Source: Halomonas smyrnensis AAD6
GTDB lineage: Bacteria > Pseudomonadota > Gammaproteobacteria > Pseudomonadales > Halomonadaceae
Assembly: GCF_000265245.1 (NCBI RefSeq)
Contig: NZ_AJKS02000007.1
Span: 67,998 to 131,997, forward strand
DNA length: 64,000 nucleotides
Reading direction: 5' to 3'
The notes under the pieces are model-generated. The model saw only the letters and a program-made list of their open reading frames with translations. It did no database searches and was not told the origin of the DNA. Both the position numbers and the translations under genes were made by a program. Of the stretch, positions 59,501 to 64,000 are shown piece by piece. The stretch's first letter is position 1. Every line of letters begins with the position of its first letter.

Positions 59501-59659
59501 GGTCAGGCCGTCGGGCACCAGGCTAGGAAAGGCCTCGCGGCGCAGCTCGCCCATGCTCATCACGCCCAGCGCCAGGACCAGCACCATCAGCAGATTCGCG
59601 GCAATGGGGTTGGCGGCGAACCAGGCGATCGGGCCTCGGGAATGGCCGCTGTCACGCAT
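56510..59659 (-). CDS. RND-family efflux permease (AcrB-like)
   Basis: An inner-membrane RND pump of 1049 residues. AcrB features are present: FAANPIAANLLMVLVLALGVMSM at the N-terminus, the proton-relay pair DD in MALGIVVDDAVVVGESVYATRQRR, and large periplasmic loops with QVVTTGQSDIADSVAAAR. It exports drugs or other hydrophobic compounds using proton motive force. The ATG at 59659 has GGAGG 9 nt upstream; an ATG at 59665 is also possible but only 3 nt from it. It overlaps both neighbours. Confidence 0.93.
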   Translation of the reverse strand: MRDSGHSRGPIAWFAANPIAANLLMVLVLALGVMSMGELRREAFPSLVPDGLTISVEYDSGSAKQSEEGLAIKIEQELEDVEGIDTVTSSSTGSGVTVTVDMVSGYDLDTLMRDVKNRVDAISTFPTDADNPVIEKDRREDHALWLQLHGDADRETLQTLSMRLKKRLLREPEIGEVSLSGWQDPMMVVDIREGVLQAYGLSLSDVEDAINDGSSNAMTATLRNDDLYLQLKASEQAYQARDFARLPLLTTDSGRILRLGEVADVRDTFDDEDPVLSRFEGRTSIALQVVTTGQSDIADSVAAARRVIEDWRADPSLPHDVELDTWFDRSQSILERLSLLVNNAITGIVLVFLLLAVFLNLSVAFWVAMGLPFIFFGTLFFMGDGLAGLTLNMFTTFGFIMALGIVVDDAVVVGESVYATRQRRGDSLDNTILGTRVVAVPTLFGVATTVVAFFALSRISGHLGQLYAQFATVVAICLVLSVIESKLILPAHLAHVNTRQRPARRTLTRAWRRVQSAADGGLDWFAERCYRPLIDIALVHRYAVVTLFVALLVMVLSMPFTGLLRMSFFPEVPGDTVNASLTMHGDASVGLTHQALNDLADEAREADRSLTGEGDSGIAHLQVLSTSVQQGSLTVELRSDASYDIATFTRRWRELAGVPEGARSLSIQHVREMAEALRIELRASDDETLERAGESLKQTLTGIAAVSGIEDNLDPSQPQLRLALNAQGLALGMTTDDLASQVRQAFSGRVVQRYQRGDDEIEVKVRYPDDARHSVADVIESQVRTPDGDVVPLASVATLTQDMTRDTITRIDGQRAVYLSADVDKALLSSSELVAQLRRDAVPTLEARYPGLDIHFAGEAEQQAETQTSMQHVFLVAMLAIFMLLAIPLRSYVQPLLIMTAIPFGVVGALLGHWVNGLALGILSLNGIIALSGVVVNDSLLLVTRFNALRREGVEVREAIGQAGRDRLRAVLLTSVTTFAGLMPLLGETSRQAQFLIPAAVSLAYGIMFATVITLVLIPSLLVVQHDIADRLAWLKRRCWPSSDEEASC

Positions 59660-60851
59660 TGTCATCGGCCTCCACCGGGGTCACCGCCATGCCCGGCAGG
59701 TAGCTGTTCAGGGGATGCGACACCACGCGATGCGTGCCCTCGGCCAGCTCGGCGGGCGGACGCACATAGAGGTAATCGCGGTCGGAGAACAGCGGGGCCA
59801 CGGCGACGCTGGCCAGATGATCGTCCTCGGTCAGATACCAGATCTCGCCGGCCTGGCTCAGCGCCGAGGGCGGCAACCGCCACAGGCCATCGACCCGGCG
59901 GCCCTCGAGGCTGACCTCGAGGAAGGTACCCGGCATGAGCGCCGGCGTCTGCGCCAGCGGCGCATCGACCGCCACGATCAACGAGCGCTGGCGATCCTCG
60001 TCGAGGTGTCGCTCGCTGCGCAGCACCCGCCCCTGCCACTGCTGGCCGGTATCCACGGCACTCAGGGTCACGGCCTCGGACGCGACCTCGCCGCTCTCGG
60101 GATCCTCCAGGCGCGCCCACTCGCTGGCCGAGAGCGCGACCGCGATCTCGACCCGATCGGTGCTGTACAGGGTCGCCACGCTGCCGCCCGCCTGAAGATA
60201 GCTGCCCGGCGCCACGTCGCGGCTCACCACCAGGGCGTCGAAGGGCGCCTCGATGCGGGTATCGGCGAGATCCTCCCGAGCGCTGGCCAGGGCCCGCTCG
60301 GCCTGCTTGACGTCGGCACGGGCCGCCGCGAGCTGAGGCGCGCGCAGCACCAGCGGCGAATCCGGCTCGCCATTCAGCCCGGAGCGCTGCCAGTCACGAC
60401 GGGCCTGCTCGCCCTCGCGCTGTTCCTCGAGCAGCGAGACACGATGGGTCGCCAGCGTCGCCTCGGCCTCGGCCACGGCCTCCTGATAGGCCTGATCGTC
60501 GAGGGTCGCCAGGGTCTCGCCGGCGGGCACCACGCGGCCGCTGGCGAAACGGTCGCTCAGGCGTTCCACCCGGCCCGAGACCTGGGCGGTCAGCTCGAGT
60601 TCATGGTGGGGCGACGCCTCGCCGTAGCCCTCGACGCGAGGCTGATAGCGACCCGCGGCCACCTCGACGACGGAGACATCGGGGCGCACGGCGGTGTCCT
60701 GCTCCGCCGCCTGTCCCGCCCCCTGCCCGGATGCCCCGCCGGGCGGGCCGCCGGCGGCCGAACCCATCCTCGCGGCGATGAAGGCCACCACACCGGCCAG
60801 CACGACCAGGGCCAGCAGCAAGGGAATCCATCGGGAAGGTCGTACGTTCAT
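59652..60851 (-). CDS. RND efflux periplasmic adaptor (membrane fusion protein)
   Basis: A 399-residue HlyD/AcrA-type protein: an N-terminal membrane anchor (IPLLLALVVLAGVVAFIAARMG), lipoyl-like half-motif ELTAQVSGRVERLSDRFASGRVVPAGETLATLD, a coiled-coil hairpin (about 120-215), then the second half-motif ADTRIEAPFDALVVSRDVAPGSYLQAGGSVATL. It bridges the RND pump and the outer-membrane factor. Its ATG overlaps the outer-membrane gene stop by 4 nt. Confidence 0.93.
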   Translation of the reverse strand: MNVRPSRWIPLLLALVVLAGVVAFIAARMGSAAGGPPGGASGQGAGQAAEQDTAVRPDVSVVEVAAGRYQPRVEGYGEASPHHELELTAQVSGRVERLSDRFASGRVVPAGETLATLDDQAYQEAVAEAEATLATHRVSLLEEQREGEQARRDWQRSGLNGEPDSPLVLRAPQLAAARADVKQAERALASAREDLADTRIEAPFDALVVSRDVAPGSYLQAGGSVATLYSTDRVEIAVALSASEWARLEDPESGEVASEAVTLSAVDTGQQWQGRVLRSERHLDEDRQRSLIVAVDAPLAQTPALMPGTFLEVSLEGRRVDGLWRLPPSALSQAGEIWYLTEDDHLASVAVAPLFSDRDYLYVRPPAELAEGTHRVVSHPLNSYLPGMAVTPVEADDNA

Positions 60852-62212
60852 TCGTTCACTCCGAGCCCCAGGGCCAGTCCCAGGTCAATGCGGTTGGTCA
60901 GTCGGCTCTCGATCAGGTCGTTGCGGCTGGCTTCGAGATCGTAGGTCTGCTGCTGCACGTCGAGCAGGTCCACCAGGTCGACGAGCCCGGCGCGGTAGCG
61001 CTCGGTATATTGCCCAAGGCTGCGGCGGGCGCTCGCCAGCGCCTCGGCGGTATCCGCCTGACGCCGGGCCAGCGAGGTCTCGAAGCCGATGGCATCCTGC
61101 ACCTCGCCCACCGCCTCGAGCAGCGTTTCGCGATAGGCCTGATAGGCCTGAGCGGCCTCCAGCTCGGCGATGTCCGCCGCCGCCTTGAGCCGCCCGCCCT
61201 GGAACAACGGTGCGGTGAGCTGGCCCAGCAGCGACCACAGGGGATCGCCGAGCAGGGCCTCGTGAGGCGTCTCGGCGACGTCCTCCAGCGCCGCCGTCAC
61301 GTCCAGCGAGGGCAGCAGGTCCTTGTAGGCCACGTCGGTGCGGCGCTCGGCGGCTTCGATCGCCGCATAGGCGGCCTGGAGGTCCGGACGCCGCGCCAGG
61401 GTCTGCTCCGGCAGCTCGGGGCGCACCAGCAGGGTCTCGGGGAAGTCGTCCGGCACCGCGATCCGCTCGGCCGAGGAACGCCCGAGCATTTCCGCCAGCG
61501 AGCGACGCCGCTGGGCCAGCGTCTCGCGCTGCTCCTCGAGCGTGGCCCGGGCGCTGGCGACGTTGCTGCGCGCCGTGTCGAGGTCCTCGAGGCTACCGAG
61601 GCCCGCGCGATACTGGTCGATGATCAGCGCCTGGTTGGTCTTGAGGGTCTCCAGGCGGCGCGACTGGATCGCCACGGCGCGCCGCTGTGCAATCAGGCCC
61701 ACCCAGGCGCTCATCACCTCACCGGCCAGGGTGTCTCGCGCGGACTGGTAGAGCCCCTGTTCCTCGGCGACGTCCGCCATGGCGGCGGCCTGTTCGTCGG
61801 CGAGCTTCCCCCACAGGTCAACCTCCCAGTCGATGCTGACGCTGCCCGTGTAGCTGGCCGCGGCGTTTTCGTCACGGGAGCCTGACAGCCCCGCTTCCAG
61901 GCCCGGCCAGCGGTCGCCCGTGGTCTGACGCAGCTCGGCCTGGCGGGTGCGCAGCGTCAGCCAGGTCTGGCGCAGCCCGGGATTGGCGACCAGGGCCTCA
62001 TGCACCAGCGCCGCGAGATTGTCCGACGGGATCAAGGCGTCGAGCGAACCGGCGTTCTCCGCTTCCGACAGCGCGGGCCAGGCGGCCACCTCCGAGCGAT
62101 CCGCCTCGGCCCGATCGGCGAGGCCGCCATCGGCGTGATCGAACGTGCTGCAGGCCGACAGCAGTAGCGTCAGGGGCAATACCCAGACGGGCAGCCAGGA
62201 ACGGTGGGGCAT
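60848..62212 (-). CDS. Outer-membrane efflux lipoprotein (NodT/OprM-like)
   Basis: A 454-residue TolC-family protein with a lipoprotein signal (MPHRSWLPVWVLPLTLLLSACS; lipobox LSAC) and two outer-membrane-factor repeats rich in coiled coil, e.g. DLWGKLADEQAAAMADVAEEQ and RRPDLQAAYAAIEAAERRTDVAYKDLLPSL. The ATG at 62212 starts at the signal; the longer frame reaches through a terminator hairpin and is not used. It is the first gene of the efflux operon. Confidence 0.92.
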   Translation of the reverse strand: MPHRSWLPVWVLPLTLLLSACSTFDHADGGLADRAEADRSEVAAWPALSEAENAGSLDALIPSDNLAALVHEALVANPGLRQTWLTLRTRQAELRQTTGDRWPGLEAGLSGSRDENAAASYTGSVSIDWEVDLWGKLADEQAAAMADVAEEQGLYQSARDTLAGEVMSAWVGLIAQRRAVAIQSRRLETLKTNQALIIDQYRAGLGSLEDLDTARSNVASARATLEEQRETLAQRRRSLAEMLGRSSAERIAVPDDFPETLLVRPELPEQTLARRPDLQAAYAAIEAAERRTDVAYKDLLPSLDVTAALEDVAETPHEALLGDPLWSLLGQLTAPLFQGGRLKAAADIAELEAAQAYQAYRETLLEAVGEVQDAIGFETSLARRQADTAEALASARRSLGQYTERYRAGLVDLVDLLDVQQQTYDLEASRNDLIESRLTNRIDLGLALGLGVNE

Positions 62213-62530
62213 CTCGGCAGGCTCCGAAGGCACAGGGCAGCCGGCATGCGCCGGCCAGAAAATGTCGAGGAATGATGCACAATAATGAGGCAAGAGAATG
62301 TTAACGAATTCAGCAAATACGCCTCCGTTCGAGGGGCGAGAGGCAAAAAAAGAGCCGCCCGGGACAGGCGGCCAAGGGAACAGGGAATCACGCCTCTCTC
62401 GAGGCAACGCCAGCATGTACCGTCGGAGGTTAGGAAAGCGTTAAGGTGTCGGAAGAGGACGCCCCGGACGCGAGGCGTTGCCGACGGGCCAGCCCCTCGC
62501 CAGGGCCCACAGCCAGGGAGGTATCGAGCA
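62213..62530. other. Divergent gap between the efflux operon and an ABC exporter
   Basis: A 318-nt gap holding an A/T-rich patch at 62275-62325, a minus-strand terminator hairpin (62345-62372) and the ribosome site of the ABC gene at 62516-62521. No gene was seen. Promoters on both strands must lie here but were not resolved. Confidence 0.45.
62345..62372 (-). terminator. Terminator or attenuator in the leader of the efflux operon
   Basis: On the minus strand GCCGCC, a 7-nt loop and GGCGGC are followed by TC and seven T residues, a strong intrinsic terminator. No minus-strand gene lies upstream, yet the efflux operon starts 133 bp downstream, so it may end a small leader RNA or attenuate the operon. 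Confidence 0.6.
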
Positions 62531-63468
<938 letters not shown>

Positions 63469-63472
<4 letters not shown>

Positions 63473-64000
63473 ACCTCGAATCCGTGAAGACCCTCTACGT
63501 CGCCGAGATGTCGCGCAGCCTGCGCACCGTGCTGCAGAGCATCGTCTCGCCGGTGATCTCCACCTCGCTCTACTTCGTGGTCTTCGGCGCCGCCATCGGC
63601 ACCCGCATCAGCGAGGTGGAGGGCGTCAGCTACGGCGCCTTCATCGTGCCCGGGCTGATCATGCTGATGCTGCTGACCCAGAGCGTCTCCAACGCCTCCT
63701 TCGGCATCTTCTTCCCGCGCTTCTCGGGCTCGATCTACGAGATCCTCTCGGCGCCGGTCTCCTACTTCGAGGTGGTGCTGGGCTTCGTTGGCGCGGCGGC
63801 CACCAAGTCGATGATCCTGGGGCTGATCGTGCTCGGCACCGCGAGCCTGTTCGTGCCCTTCACCATCGCCCACCCGCTGGTGATGCTGCTGTTCCTGGTG
63901 CTCACCGCCCTGACCTTCAGCCTGCTCGGCTTCATCATCGGCATCTGGGCCGACGGCTTCGAGAAGCTGCAGCTGGTGCCGCTGCTGGTGATCACCCCGC
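63469..64000 (+). CDS. ABC-2-type exporter permease (partial, runs off the window)
   Basis: The first 177 codons of an ABC-2 membrane protein: [20 protein letters not shown], then hydrophobic segments including [56 protein letters not shown] and [24 protein letters not shown]. This is the YadH/NodJ-like group that pairs with the preceding ATPase. ATGA overlap with the ATPase gene indicates coupled translation. Confidence 0.9.

Overview
The window is about 70% G+C and densely packed with genes in gammaproteobacterial style. The gene set suggests a halophilic or alkaliphilic member of the Halomonadaceae (Halomonas-like): an NhaD Na+/H+ antiporter, a complete leucine-degradation operon, a DabAB inorganic-carbon accumulation pair, and a Zur regulon with a very His-rich ZnuA. 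The genus is an inference from content; no rRNA or tRNA gene was seen.

Layout: (1) 1-4354: the end of a short-chain dehydrogenase, then a flavin monooxygenase divergent from a sigma-54 activator, with a readable -24/-12 promoter, IHF-like site and activator-site candidates between them. (2) 4569-11294: a LiuR-like operator followed by liuA-liuB-liuC-liuD-liuE, which takes isovaleryl-CoA to acetoacetate and acetyl-CoA. (3) 11288-16857: an accessory block (NmrA-like reductase, Vat-type acetyltransferase, monooxygenase-fold protein, EamA exporter, DsbA-like protein, WrbA, LysR). It is bounded by two 50-bp copies of the 3' end of liuE and is partly of lower G+C, so it looks like an inserted island. 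(4) 16995-22061: dabB-dabA and a divergent LysR gene. (5) 22161-28445: an OsmC-YcaO fusion protein, DUF488, a GTG-started catalase, a DCC-family protein, and an alpha/beta hydrolase broken by one amber codon. (6) 28560-33364: SSS symporter with DUF3311 partner, amidase, LysR and GNAT genes. (7) 33646-46509: MscS-type channel, LysE exporter divergent from a MocR regulator, ClC channel overlapping a binding-protein gene, YjbQ, YbaK-like protein, GNAT, a methyltransferase overlapping a YbgA/TudS-type gene, and NhaD. (8) 46640-53092: a GFA protein, then a zinc-starvation block with two Zur-box palindromes: znuA divergent from znuCB, and folE2-cobW divergent from a DUF1826 gene. (9) 53102-64000: pirin, PpiC, a five-gene operon encoding a tripartite RND efflux pump plus its own two-component system, and the start of an ABC-2 exporter.

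The genes are mainly housekeeping and environmental-adaptation functions: branched-chain amino acid use, ion and pH homeostasis, inorganic carbon and zinc acquisition, peroxide defence and efflux. The points most worth following up are the direct-repeat-bounded block, the sigma-54 promoter architecture, the broken hydrolase, the ClC channel without its gating glutamate, and the terminator in the leader of the efflux operon.
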